The notes below the pieces were generated by a model. That model saw nothing but the letters and a program-made list of their open reading frames with translations, was not told where the DNA came from and made no database searches. A DNA stretch of 64,000 nucleotides from Catenuloplanes niger (lineage in GTDB: Bacteria; Actinomycetota; Actinomycetes; Mycobacteriales; Micromonosporaceae): positions 7,015,001 to 7,079,000 of the forward strand of contig NZ_JAVDYC010000001.1 in NCBI RefSeq assembly GCF_031458255.1. Reading direction: 5' to 3'. The stretch's first letter is position 1. Each line of letters opens with the position of its first letter. Position numbers and translations under genes: made by a program. Of the stretch, positions 46,701 through 53,865 are shown one piece after another.

Positions 46701-46893
46701 CCTCGCGAAGATCGGCGAGGTGTCCAGCACGGTCAGTCCGGTGGGCACGCCGCCGCCGGACTGCGTCGACCCGAACGACCGGACCGCGTTCGTCGGGCGG
46801 CTCGACATGCTCCGCGACACGCTGCGCGCGGACGGCCAGTCCGCGCGGGCCACGCTCATCGAGACCATCAACTACATCCTCTCCAACTGCTGA
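40798..46893 (+). CDS. Giant modular protein 4 with foreign-looking Cys/His/Asp cassette
   Basis: 2,031 aa; MANAGD start after GGTGAGGA. Residues 1-335 are the shared N-terminal domain and about 375-470 a helical linker. Residues about 480-960 are a cassette absent from the other giants, with Cys748 (EAVCGTMAMDAF), His787 (SGIHVGP) and Asp800 (VYDNW), an order that suits a papain- or CHAP-like hydrolase. Its DNA is visibly less GC-rich than the flanks. A Pro/Gln/Tyr-rich stretch (about 905-985) links to a second helical linker and one beta-module (about 1155-1550). The C-terminal family domain starts near 1555 and ends Ser-Asn-Cys. A TTA codon lies at 41464. The next gene, a partner-gene copy, is destroyed by an IS. 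Function is unknown; the swapped cassette suggests a polymorphic effector. Confidence 0.88.
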   Translation: MANAGDISVLCADGRFIAIPVGVFYHDGPMSEPIDPTLLTGAMRAGRVPGTTTVFVQEQTRLKLGAIDRLRRVLDDIPALLRDRYVLGTLPGERVDQEAWLGLTDAFGIPKHASFGPGLTPSPRVVPLNAAGLETQDTPAAVRLLSRSQAAARETLRSVLDGTPPSWQRLEQLVAQAVTIRDDLHVRPKLRGDEQRAPSGAAYALAAGIALYGIPDGVDPDALLRSMRPISAAEVLRAWGGDATPTAPEDLVDALVATPGSGALVTVAPTGSGRPGLGWLVSRPDGLAWIDPEMHDGAAIRVMPPEDAVSLLRALPGPSPMALRVPAPATALPDPPITDPGTAPSTPSGPAVAGVPVRPGPVHDGFAEQFGLLDALVGAAGVAESATVGDVAGEAQLLLDGLFSSADAMRGVLESDLRDSEENALRMWSVVGSDLADLTLRDSSDDAEARAVFAAVVAKTEDMLGQIAWVRGHMGRVDGQEDAPPAPASGVVLPGVDRIVGEELGLKVPEAAEPLVVRMLQAGSVPGQAQRVQRHEIPQKQAELTAYRRAIRDALPAATATASRVLPADQSQAFASAANAFRILVDGRENFASLTAAEQTWFDSAYRNYNAIYGNLADAFSNLGRYAAWASLAADGSLIRQDVPGWTAIVNSLDAREKALYRTRREAAREVQASQAHIRVANQRPEYERSAGRSIAIAAGQVGNKDAFRDLNGADPAGNGRYYDDAEKTLIDYARMGIMADRYREAVCGTMAMDAFVKFNAWLPGDLIQAVGLLGAGDISMNHSGIHVGPRNQPETLVYDNWVQRTAITNAPNYTVDNLHRYPGTIMSRIGDGFDWRIVGHRYIDYERLAQVDQAPLPQGAVNPLNIGDITHGSYRRNSDSSDDQPHQGLPMNLYGYSANAANYYTPDPAAYRPQPGFTPVPASGMSAATPMFQDAHIAPASMPQYGQPASQQYGSTGGAPVFSAPSPGMASSSSDEEERRVSPRRGGASSGGWNPGVWLLHSPAGSSDGGASWVPSSADGVRAVAKSARSRWEPLRSEAMAKLDAAMSRAGVTDVQMASARTVRTALNTFRTGLDVIIGRGENLSAGAARGILESVAAVYAQAANLMPDALGGASDLPPLSEVLGLAIDAPALTSTVGLQDPTVFTLSTQRPMWAVSTTSALPAYTVGVAPDGSYVVARAPEPGVSEPHGFSGYDVYGPDGRPRGTIDASTEIEEDYVATYFLENNSDVPGVLDLTTFYATGVSTQPFFQSMRVHNTKVQRIREVEYGMEELTVPVDPNRAADSDRDSDTSDGELLRDYRQVRAVTHDIARQRLESRGWTLPTGGFETGQALRPAWTSADAEWAPVDRSAGDAPLQIVTETLDGGIVRNVSGRQTGSGSFEVVDPETGAVVRELHPWTAPGGDTRWTVAPLSTADLAEYGRLAGEIGAGTALEYVQSIVTAGVRLRDDTVLPGFGLYRLAWYGGMGLVRAMVDDQGRVVRARRPLSFDLMERPGDPDLINELVEVGWTVDIGHRNDINRTARLLTLDPYSERARRSLTDAFADAVAGSRSGGPQVYRAEVAPPTGVLPEMLTGSTAQLRLDELRKQVTAAQQRVGPVLELFPSSAAAKSWQDAERSLGGITGVPANGEVTEAVRLFLKAAADVVRLDRTTAEVLAPLSPGRVGPARPVPPPRSFGTWRAGDLAALTDQVGRPVLTVDLSGITPHAIEDLEGALREHQWWGEVPIVVATLGTKVAAGAFAALRERYRPVTVEQAVTRDIEMVWRLHGQDGAMEVEIPGLTADLLRAAAAMPTTPHGTALPPVLAGLLTAGPDATRYHQEHERELADQGVRDALDRLIETAPDGQRLAGFRVALGLPAGVTERLTPVASTALDVEPAYTGGQVPASFAYDFLAQTGGRRERLAMDGLLFQLVLTGRMATDQALELLRAASRTAADHAVVQVFEVVHEAMTLPADVVAANPHEHPVLKALLAKIGEVSSTVSPVGTPPPDCVDPNDRTAFVGRLDMLRDTLRADGQSARATLIETINYILSNC

Positions 46894-46907
46894 GCCGGGA
46901 GCACGCC

Positions 46908-46943
46908 GTGACGATTCCGCTGACCCCGCGCGTCATGGGGCTC
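46908..46943 (+). pseudogene. 5' remnant of a 675-aa-type partner gene
   Basis: A GTG 14 nt after the giant 4 stop, with GGGAG before it, encodes VTIPLTPRVMGL, matching the first ten residues of the 675-aa partner (VTLPLTQRVM). The frame hits a stop made by the first bases of the IS. Position and spacing equal those of the intact pair at 13649/13664. Confidence 0.85.
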
Positions 46944-47006
46944 TGATGCACCGATAGGTGACATCTGAGATGGCTTGCCATGACGGCGGGCTGGAAGGAT
47001 GTTGCT

Positions 47007-47315
47007 GTGCCCAAGCCCTACCCCCGTGAGTTCCGCGATGACGTCGTGCGGGTCGCCCGTGACAGGGACCCCGGCGTGACGGTCGAGCAGATCGCGAAGG
47101 ACTTCGGGGTCCACCCGATGACGTTGTTCAAGTGGCTGCGCCAGGCCGGCATCGAGGAAGGCGCCCAGCCCGGTGCGAGCCGCAGCGACTCGGTCGAGCT
47201 GCGTGAGGCCCGTAAGCGGATCAAGCTTCTCGAACAGGAGAACGAGGTCCTGCGCCGAGCCGCAGCATATTTGTCGCAGGCGAACCTGCCGGGAAAAGGC
47301 TCTACCCGCTCGTGA
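47007..47315 (+). CDS. IS3-family transposase OrfA
   Basis: 102 aa. The GTG at 47007 (VPKPYPREFRDDVVRVAR) has GGAAGGA before it and is preferred to the ATG at 46980. Helix-turn-helix: VTVEQIAKDFGVHPMTLFKWLRQAG. Leucine-zipper-like helix: ELREARKRIKLLEQENEVLRR. It probably binds the IS ends. A -1 slip at AAAAG (47294-47298) would fuse it to OrfB (LPGK then RLYPLVNEL). Confidence 0.93.
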   Translation: MPKPYPREFRDDVVRVARDRDPGVTVEQIAKDFGVHPMTLFKWLRQAGIEEGAQPGASRSDSVELREARKRIKLLEQENEVLRRAAAYLSQANLPGKGSTRS

Positions 47316-48175
47316 ACGAGCTCGCCGACGACGGGATCCCCATCGCGGTCACGTGCCGGGTGCTGAACATCGCTCGACAGCCCTACTACCGGTGGCGTGC
47401 CCGCCCGGTCACCGACGCCGAACTGGCCGAGGCCTACCGGGCGGACGCGTTGTTCGACGCTCACCGTGACGACCCGGAGTTCGGCTACCGGTTCCTGGCC
47501 GACGAAGCCCGTGCCGCAGGCCAGGCGATGACCGAGCGTACTGCCTGGAAGATCTGTTCCGGCATGGGCTGGTTCAGCACGTGCAGCCGCAAGCGGCGGC
47601 GAGGAAAGGGCGGGAGGCCGGGCCCGCCGGTCCACGACGACCTGGTCAAACGCGATTTCACCGCGAGCGGCCCGAACCGGTTGTGGCTGGCCGACATCAC
47701 CGAACACCGCACCGGTGAGGGCAAGCTCTACCTGTGCGCGATCAAGGACGTATGGTCCAACCGGATCGTCGGCTACTCCATCGACTCACGGATGAAGTCG
47801 AGGCTGGCGGTCAACGCCTTGCGCAATGCGGTCACCCGGCGCGGTGACGTGGCCGGTTGCGTGCTGCACACCGACCGTGGGTCGCAGTTTCGTAGCCGGA
47901 AGCTTGTCGGTGAACTGCACCGTCACGACATGATCGGATCGATGGGCAGAGTCGGTGCCGCCGGCGACAACGCCGCCATGGAATCGTTCTTCGGCCTGCT
48001 GCAGAACAACGTCCTCGACCGCCGGACCTGGCCCACCCGGCAGGCGTTGAGGACCGCGATCGTGACCTGGATCGAACGGACCTACCACCGCCGCCGACGC
48101 CAACGAAGCCTGTCCCGGTTGACCCCTATCGAGTACGAGACCATCATGACCCCACCGGCCAGTCAGGCCGCGTGA
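47312..48175 (+). CDS. IS3-family transposase OrfB, DDE integrase domain
   Basis: 287 aa as an independent frame; probably made as an OrfAB fusion by frameshifting. An HTH_21 segment (FDAHRDDPEFGYRFLADEAR) precedes the rve core. The catalytic acidic residues are present: Asp in WLADITEH, Asp in LHTDRGSQF, and Glu in AAMESFFGLL. No internal stop, so the element appears able to move. Confidence 0.93.
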   Translation: MNELADDGIPIAVTCRVLNIARQPYYRWRARPVTDAELAEAYRADALFDAHRDDPEFGYRFLADEARAAGQAMTERTAWKICSGMGWFSTCSRKRRRGKGGRPGPPVHDDLVKRDFTASGPNRLWLADITEHRTGEGKLYLCAIKDVWSNRIVGYSIDSRMKSRLAVNALRNAVTRRGDVAGCVLHTDRGSQFRSRKLVGELHRHDMIGSMGRVGAAGDNAAMESFFGLLQNNVLDRRTWPTRQALRTAIVTWIERTYHRRRRQRSLSRLTPIEYETIMTPPASQAA

Positions 48176-48202
48176 CTTGACCTGTCACCTATTGGTGCAG
48201 CA

Positions 48203-48326
48203 GACCCTGGACGCGATCTGTACGGACCACTTGCTTCCCACCACCAGTGGGCTGCATATCCGTCGCGATGGGATGATGACGCTGACCGACGACCACTGCT
48301 GATCGAGGCGTTCGACCTGGCTACTG
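48203..48326 (+). pseudogene. Continuation of the interrupted partner gene, decayed
   Basis: QTLDAICTDHLLPTTSGLHI, then RRDGMMTLTDD matches residues 10-42 of the 675-aa partner (MDAICLDHIIPTDSGLHL..). A one-base loss near 48295 shifts the frame; in the next frame LLIEAFDL still matches. Homology then stops at the SDR gene end (48321). The remaining 600 or so codons are gone. Confidence 0.85.
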
Positions 48327-49235
48327 GGAGAATGACGCACCCGTCAGCTTCACGGAAAGCTCCCACAGATCGCGGGAAGCGCCCTCATCGAGGGCCGGGG
48401 AAGGTACCTTGGCGAGCTGGACGCCTCGAGTCCTCTCCATCGGCCCGGCCGGTCCGTAGAAGGCCCCGCTCTCCGCCGCGGGGCTCGTCGCCGCGTACAA
48501 GGCAGGCAGCACACCCGTATCGACCCGCTGCCACAGGAACGGCACCTTGTAGGTCATCCGATTGATGAGCAGCAGGGGATTACCGGCTCCCAGGCCGGTG
48601 ATGACGGCGCCGGGGTGCGCGGCGATGCTGCTGAGGCCCCAACCGCCGGCCGTACTGCGTTTGTGCAGTTCCCGCGCGAACATCAACATGGCCAGCTTGG
48701 AGCGCGCGTACTGCCGGAACGGACGGTAGTCGGCACCGTTGAAGTCGTCCAGATCGGTTCGTGCGAGGACCGAGTGGACGCTGCTCATCGAGACGATCCG
48801 CGGGGCGGTGGCCGCGGCCAGCAACGGGAGCAGATGTGCGGTCAGTGCGAAGTGGCCGAGATAGTTGCCGCCCACCTGCAACTCATGGCCGTCCGCCGTT
48901 ACCTGTCGGCGCCGCGGCGCCATGACGCCGGCGTTGTTGACGAGAATGTCCAGGGGCCGGCCTTCGGCGACGAGTGACTCACCGAGTTCCGCGACGCTGC
49001 GGAGGGAGGCGAGGTCGAGTGGGAGGGTCCGTAGCTTTGCCGCCGGCACGGACGCCTGAATGTGCCCGACCGCCGCCTGGCCCTTCACCTCATTGCGTAC
49101 GGCCAGGAGCACATCGGCTCCCGCTACGGCGAACCGGCGCGCCAATTCGAGTCCGAGTCCGCTGCTGGCCCCGGTGACCAGGACCCGCGTACCGCTCAGA
49201 TCGCCGACCACGACCTCAATGTTCGGTAGTGCCAC
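48321..49235 (-). CDS. Short-chain dehydrogenase/reductase
   Basis: 304 aa from the GTG at 49235, which has GGGAG 6 nt before it; an ATG at 49358 is possible but adds sequence unlike the family. Cofactor site [19 protein letters not shown], catalytic Ser in SMSSVHS, and YARSK. The C-terminal part ([21 protein letters not shown]) resembles the other SDRs at 38333 and 50317, so these may be related copies. Cytoplasmic; substrate unknown. Confidence 0.85.
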   Translation of the reverse strand: MALPNIEVVVGDLSGTRVLVTGASSGLGLELARRFAVAGADVLLAVRNEVKGQAAVGHIQASVPAAKLRTLPLDLASLRSVAELGESLVAEGRPLDILVNNAGVMAPRRRQVTADGHELQVGGNYLGHFALTAHLLPLLAAATAPRIVSMSSVHSVLARTDLDDFNGADYRPFRQYARSKLAMLMFARELHKRSTAGGWGLSSIAAHPGAVITGLGAGNPLLLINRMTYKVPFLWQRVDTGVLPALYAATSPAAESGAFYGPAGPMERTRGVQLAKVPSPALDEGASRDLWELSVKLTGASFSQ

Positions 49236-49397
49236 GACGTACTCCCAGCGATTGTGTGGAATTGCTTCGAGGTCCTCTGCTCGCAGGCTTGCGTGCCGGA
49301 GAGAGTTGAGGCCATCGTCAGCCGGACGGACGACGTTATTCAGGGACGCGTTATCCACTGATAAGCAGCCACGGCATCCGCGCCGAAGCGTACGGCC

Positions 49398-49650
49398 ATG
49401 ACGGACAGCAAGATCGTCGGTTTCTCGGGCTCGGCGTCATGGGCGAGCCGATGGCCTCGACCTGGCCCGGGCCGGGACGCCGCTTATCGTGTGGACGCGG
49501 GATCCCGAGCGCTGCGCGGCCGCACGCGACGCCGTCGCGGGCAGCGCGGCCGAGGTGCTGCAGCCGGCCGGTGTGGGGCTGATGATGCTGGCGGACGGCG
49601 AGGCGATCGACGCGGTGCTGGGGCGGGGACCCCTGCCTTCACCGCGGTCG
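49398..49650 (+). pseudogene. Decayed 6PGDH/3-hydroxyisobutyrate-dehydrogenase-type gene
   Basis: Read with frame changes the sequence gives MTDSKIVGF, then LGVMGEPMA, then VWTRDPERCAAARDAV, then AEVLQPAGVGLMMLADGEA. This is the NAD(P)-binding half of a beta-hydroxyacid dehydrogenase. At least two small frame breaks are needed, and the C-terminal domain is missing. Confidence 0.7.
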
Positions 49651-50220
49651 CCGGGCGCGAAAGGTCCACCTGGGACGACGTCCCCCGAGTGTTCGCAGGA
49701 CGCTCACGGCGATCGGCCTGGCGCTCGCCTCTGCGTAGAGGGCGGAACCGCGGGTGTCCAGCGCGCGCAGCAGCGCCCGGGCTCCGGCGGACAGAACGGA
49801 TCGCCGAGCGTCGCCTCGTCCGGGATGCCTGCGACTCCGGGGGAGAGGTGCAGCTGCAACGACCGCATGGGCGTGGCCGAGGTGGCCCGCCACCGCACGC
49901 GGGCGTCATGACCGGACGCGACGACGCACAGCGAGCCGGGACCGCGGGAGTCTCTGCGCCGGCTCCCCCGGTCCCGTCGCTCGATCGTGAACTGGCCGCT
50001 GATGATCAGGACCAGCAGCAACCGGTCGGGCCGGAACGTGAACTCGTCGGCGGGGCGGGTCGGCGTACGTCACCGCCTTGACCGACCTCCGGCCGAGGGG
50101 TGCGCTCGACACGAGCATCCGGGACGGCAGGCCCGCCGACGCTCGTTCGATTCCCATCGCCCAGCGTACGTGCGATCTCGGTCGGGTCCTTCGGCGAGGA
50201 ACGGATGCGCCCGAGATCAC
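49650..50220 (-). pseudogene. Decayed AraC-type regulator, ligand-binding half
   Basis: Across frames the minus strand gives SSAPLGRRSVKAVTYADPP, FTFRPDRLLLVLIISGQFTI, LQLHLSPGVAGIPDEATLGDPF and RALDTRGSALYAEASARPIAVSVLRT. The last two are typical of the cupin half of AraC regulators (GSALYAE..A.SVLR). Several frame breaks exist, and no DNA-binding domain follows. It abuts the oxidoreductase remnant head to head. Confidence 0.5.
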
Positions 50221-50316
50221 GGATCCGCTTCCGCGGCCGCGCCCGTCAGACAGTGAGCGAGACGGAACGGGCCGGCGGGGTCGTACACGCGCTCCAAGGC
50301 AAGAAGCCTCCGAAGC

Positions 50317-51261
50317 TCAGGAAGGGAATCTCGTTCCCGTCAGTTCCTCCGACGCCGTCCAGAGGCGCGCAGCCGCCTCCTGCTGATCTCTGAACGTGCG
50401 GTAGGGGCGCTGGATCCTCGGCGGGCCACCCAGGCCACCGGCACCGCCCGGTCCGACGAACTCGCCGCCCTTGATCTCGCCTGCCGTGGCGGCGTAGAGG
50501 GCTGACTGCCCGGCGCTCTCGACGGTGCCGACCAGGATGCCGCGTGCTGACATCCAGCGGATCATTCTGACGGTCGATGTGTCCTGCGCGCGGCCGACCT
50601 CGGGTCGCGCGGCCAGCAGATTGGTCGGCGCAAGACCGGGTTGAGAGACGTTGCTGGTGATTCCCCACCGGCTGGCCTTACTGCGGCGATCGAGCTCGAG
50701 ACCGAACAGGGCCACCGCGATCTTGGACTGCGAGTAGGCACGTGAGCCGGAGTACGACCGTTCCCAGTTCAGATCGTCCCAGTTGATCCGCCCGGCCTGG
50801 GCCGCCGTGCTGGTCTGCGATGTGACCCGTGCCTTTCCTTGCCGAAGCAGGGGAAGCAGGTGCGCGACGAGCGCGAAATGACCCAGATGATTCGTGCCGA
50901 ACTGCACCTCGAACCTGTCTCGGGTGAGCTGCCGGTCGGGTGGCGTCATGAGGCCGGCGTTGTTGATGAGGACGTGGATCGGGGCCGCCTCTGCGCGTAG
51001 CTGCTCGCCGAGTGCCGCGACCGACTCGAGCGAGGCGAGGTCGAGGTCACGCAGTTCGAGTTTGGCGCGGGGCGCGTACTCGCGGATCTGCGTGACCGCA
51101 GCCTCACCTTTCCGCCGGTTACGGACCGGCATGACGACCTCGGCGCCGGCGACGGCGAGCGTGCGCGCGATGACGAGTCCCATGCCATCGCTGGCACCTG
51201 TGACGAGCACGCGTTTCGTCGACATATCGGGAATGGTGAGGTTCTGCTTCTGGGGTGACAT
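50317..51261 (-). CDS. Short-chain dehydrogenase/reductase
   Basis: 314 aa. Cofactor loop VTGASDGMGLVIA, NNAGLM and YSQSK are present. The usual catalytic Ser region is TSQTSTAAQAG, which keeps a candidate Ser. The C-terminus (WTASEELTG) is like the SDR at 48321. It is 43 nt downstream of another SDR on the same strand, so the two may form one transcript. Confidence 0.88.
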   Translation of the reverse strand: MSPQKQNLTIPDMSTKRVLVTGASDGMGLVIARTLAVAGAEVVMPVRNRRKGEAAVTQIREYAPRAKLELRDLDLASLESVAALGEQLRAEAAPIHVLINNAGLMTPPDRQLTRDRFEVQFGTNHLGHFALVAHLLPLLRQGKARVTSQTSTAAQAGRINWDDLNWERSYSGSRAYSQSKIAVALFGLELDRRSKASRWGITSNVSQPGLAPTNLLAARPEVGRAQDTSTVRMIRWMSARGILVGTVESAGQSALYAATAGEIKGGEFVGPGGAGGLGGPPRIQRPYRTFRDQQEAAARLWTASEELTGTRFPS

Positions 51262-51304
51262 GTGATGCTCCTTGCGTACGTGTGGGGTGTGGCTGCGACG
51301 CGGG

Positions 51305-52060
51305 TCAGGCGATGGCGCCGCCGGCGACCGTGAGCGTCTGTCCGCTCACCCAGCCGGCGAGGTCGCCGGCGAAGTACTCGGCTGCGTCCGCGACGTCCGC
51401 GGGCGTCCCGACACGTCCGCCGATGCGGCCCATTTGCGCGTCTCCGGCGCGGAAGGCCTCGCTGTCGGCGGGGTCGGCGAAAACGCCCGCGCCGAGGATT
51501 CCGGTCGGCAGGATGTTGTTGACGGTGATGGAACGCGGGGCCAGTTCGAGAGCAAGAATGCGGACGAGCTGGGCCGCGACCACCTTGCTGGATGAATAAA
51601 GGCCCATCCCGGGGTACGGGAACATCGTCGACGTCGACCCGATCGAGATGAGACGGCCGCCGTCGGTCAGTACTTTCGCTGCCTTCTGCAGTGTGAAGAA
51701 GGCGCCTTTGGCGTTCACGTTGAAGACCCGGTCGAAATCGTCCTCCGTCACGTCGGCCGCAGGCTGACCGATGACCTCACGTCCCGCGTTCGCGACGACG
51801 ATGTCGATCGAGCCGAACGCGGAGATCGTCTCGTCGAACAGCCGGTCGATGTCGGGCAATGATGAGATGTCGGCCCGCACGACGTGCGCTCGTCCGCCGG
51901 CCGCTTCGATTTCGCTCGCCGTGCGCCGTGCATTCTCCTCGTCCGTCGAGTAGTTGACGACGACGTTCGCGCCGAGGGAGGCGAATCGCTTCGCAATGGC
52001 TTCGCCGATACCGCGAGCAGATCCGGTGACTACGGCGACCTTTCCGGTGAGATCGGTCAT
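51305..52060 (-). CDS. FabG-like short-chain dehydrogenase/reductase
   Basis: 251 aa, normal length for classical SDRs. TGSARGIGEAIA at 12-23, Ser in SIGSTSTM, YSSSK, and a C-terminal VSGQTLTVAGGAIA as in 3-oxoacyl-reductase-like enzymes. It is divergent from the MmyB-type regulator at 52226, a frequent pairing in actinomycetes that suggests regulation by it. Confidence 0.92.
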   Translation of the reverse strand: MTDLTGKVAVVTGSARGIGEAIAKRFASLGANVVVNYSTDEENARRTASEIEAAGGRAHVVRADISSLPDIDRLFDETISAFGSIDIVVANAGREVIGQPAADVTEDDFDRVFNVNAKGAFFTLQKAAKVLTDGGRLISIGSTSTMFPYPGMGLYSSSKVVAAQLVRILALELAPRSITVNNILPTGILGAGVFADPADSEAFRAGDAQMGRIGGRVGTPADVADAAEYFAGDLAGWVSGQTLTVAGGAIA

Positions 52061-52225
52061 GTCATTCCTCCTGAGTCGGTGTGTTCCACCATGATCAGTG
52101 AGTCGCTTGCGACCAGCCAGTGCATGTCATGCAGAGGAACTTCTGGGCGACCTGCGCGATCGTGGAACTACGAGACTGCGGTTGCACTGCAGGCGAGACA
52201 TGACCGAGAGGACAGGTGGACCGCA

Positions 52226-53065
52226 GTGTTCGACCGAGTAGGTATGGCCCGCTTTCTCAGGAGCCGTCGAGAGGCGCTCCAGCCGTCCGACGTCGGCATC
52301 CTGTCCGGCACACGCCGTAGAACACCCGGACTGCGGCGTGAGGAGGTGGCTGCTCTGAGTAACATGTCGGCCGACTACTACTCGCGCCTGGAACGTGCGG
52401 GCGGCCCTCAGCCGTCCGAGCAGATGGTGGCCTCGATCGCGCAGGGGCTTCATCTGTCACTGGACGAGCGAGACCATCTCTTCAGTCTCGCCGGGTATCG
52501 GCCGCCTACGAGCGGGCGCACGAGCGATCACGTCAGCCCGGGGATGATGCGGGCACTCGACCGGCTCACCGACACCCCGGCCGAAGTCTCGACCGAACTC
52601 GGCGAGACGCTTCGCCAGACCCCAATGGGGGCGGCGTTGACCGGCGACACCACACGGTTCACGGGGCCGGCGCGCAGCATCATCTATCGGTGGTTCACCG
52701 ACGAGAAACAGCGAGACCTGTTTCCGCCTGATCTGCACGAGCTGCATTCCCGTGCATTCGCGTCGGGCCTGCGCGCCGCGGTGGGTCGCGATGGACCAGA
52801 ATCGCGCGCCGCACACATTTCAGCTCTGCTCCTCAAGGAGAGTCGCGAGTTCGTGTACTACTGGGATCGGTACGAGATCGGGGTGAAACTGAGCGAGACC
52901 AAGCGTCTGAATCATCCCGAGGTAGGGCTGCTCGAACTGAACTGTCAGACACTGCTCGACCCGGAGCGGTCACACCGGCTGCTCATCTACACGGCGGTTC
53001 CGGGCAGCGAGTCCTGGGAGAAGTTGCGCCTGCTCTCGGTGATAGGAGTGCAGCAGCGGAGCTGA
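52226..53065 (+). CDS. XRE/MmyB-type transcriptional regulator
   Basis: 279 aa from a GTG with AGGTGG before it; an ATG at 52244 is an alternative. The helix-turn-helix has TPGLRREEVAALSNMSADYYSRLERAGG. The MmyB-like domain follows: PAEVSTELGETLRQTPMG, RWFTDEKQRDLFPP and LNCQTLLDPERSHRLLIYTAVPGS. It divergently faces the FabG-like SDR (165-nt gap), its probable target. Confidence 0.9.
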   Translation: MFDRVGMARFLRSRREALQPSDVGILSGTRRRTPGLRREEVAALSNMSADYYSRLERAGGPQPSEQMVASIAQGLHLSLDERDHLFSLAGYRPPTSGRTSDHVSPGMMRALDRLTDTPAEVSTELGETLRQTPMGAALTGDTTRFTGPARSIIYRWFTDEKQRDLFPPDLHELHSRAFASGLRAAVGRDGPESRAAHISALLLKESREFVYYWDRYEIGVKLSETKRLNHPEVGLLELNCQTLLDPERSHRLLIYTAVPGSESWEKLRLLSVIGVQQRS

Positions 53066-53449
53066 TTATCGGGTGGGGCGGTCCGGGTCTTGCGCGTGCA
53101 GGAACCGCTGGTTGGCCTCGATCAGAGTGTCCAGCACCGTACGGGCGGTGGTCAGATCGTCCCGATGCGCATCGCAGACGTGGATCGCGAGTTCGAAATC
53201 GGTGATCCATCCGCTCGTCGCGGCACCTGGCTCACCGAGTCCGAGCAGCATAAAGGCCCTGTCATGCGGTGAGCCGTAGCGCGCTCCCTCGGCGTGGTAG
53301 ACGGTGATCTCTTCTTTGTAACGGCGTGGACCAGGGTGGCGAATCAGCATCGCGGTGGCGCTCGCGGCAGCCGCCCGCGGCTTTTTGGACCCTGTGGCGT
53401 GAGCAGTGACGACAGCGGTCCGTAACACTCGGGCAGGCAGTCGAAGCAA
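53066..53449 (-). CDS. Hypothetical protein
   Basis: 127 aa, or 95 aa from the ATG at 53350. The C-terminal 80 residues (EGARYGSPHDRAFMLLGLG, FELAIHVCDAHRDDLTTARTVLDTLIEANQRFL) look like real coding sequence, mixed beta then helical. The N-terminal 40 residues are Ala/Arg-rich and doubtful. It starts immediately beyond the regulator stop on the other strand. Not recognised. Confidence 0.45.
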   Translation of the reverse strand: MLRLPARVLRTAVVTAHATGSKKPRAAAASATAMLIRHPGPRRYKEEITVYHAEGARYGSPHDRAFMLLGLGEPGAATSGWITDFELAIHVCDAHRDDLTTARTVLDTLIEANQRFLHAQDPDRPTR

Positions 53450-53865
53450 TCGACGCGCGCCGCGGCGAGCAAGACCTGTCCCGGCGCGTCACGGTCGTCC
53501 TACTCGAAGATCGACCGCTCGCGTGCAAGGTGGTCGTGGGGCCAGTGGCCGACGATCTGTTCGTTGTGGCGGGCGGCCGTCCGTCGCGCGTCATGCGGAT
53601 CGGTATCGGCGAGGGCAGCTCCGATCACGTCACGGATTCACCACACCGCGGCCCAGCGCCGGCGGGAATGGCCTGCAGGAGGTGCCGCAGGCCGAGGACC
53701 GTTGCCGGGGTGATCCGGCCACCGCAGTAGAGCGCGGACCACAAGAAGGAGTGGGGCTGCCGCCACCAGACCACCGCTTCGGCGTCCCATGGGTACTCGA
53801 CATCGCAGGCGGGTAAACCCCGGTCCGGTCCGGCGTCTGACGTGAACCGTCCCCACGGCCGAGGA
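53450..53865. other. Decayed stretch without an intact gene
   Basis: Short coding-like pieces appear in different frames. On the plus strand near 53430-53640: RRGEQDLSRRVTVVLLEDRP and VADDLFVVAGGRPSRVMRIG. On the minus strand near 53625-53810: VEYPWDAEAVVWWRQPHSFL and GGRITPATVLGLRHLLQAIP. None forms a complete gene, and I do not recognise them; they are probably gene fragments. Confidence 0.4.

Larger units (their letters stand above)
46944..48202 (+). mobile_element. IS3-family insertion sequence, 1,259 bp
   Basis: It begins TG and ends CA, with imperfect terminal inverted repeats: left TGATGCACCGATAGGTGACA and right (reverse complement) TGCTGCACCAATAGGTGACA. It carries orfA and orfB in overlapping frames with an A4G slip site near 47294. 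Flanks are CTC and GAC, so no target duplication is visible, which suggests a later rearrangement or recombination between copies. It splits the partner gene of giant 4. Confidence 0.9.
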
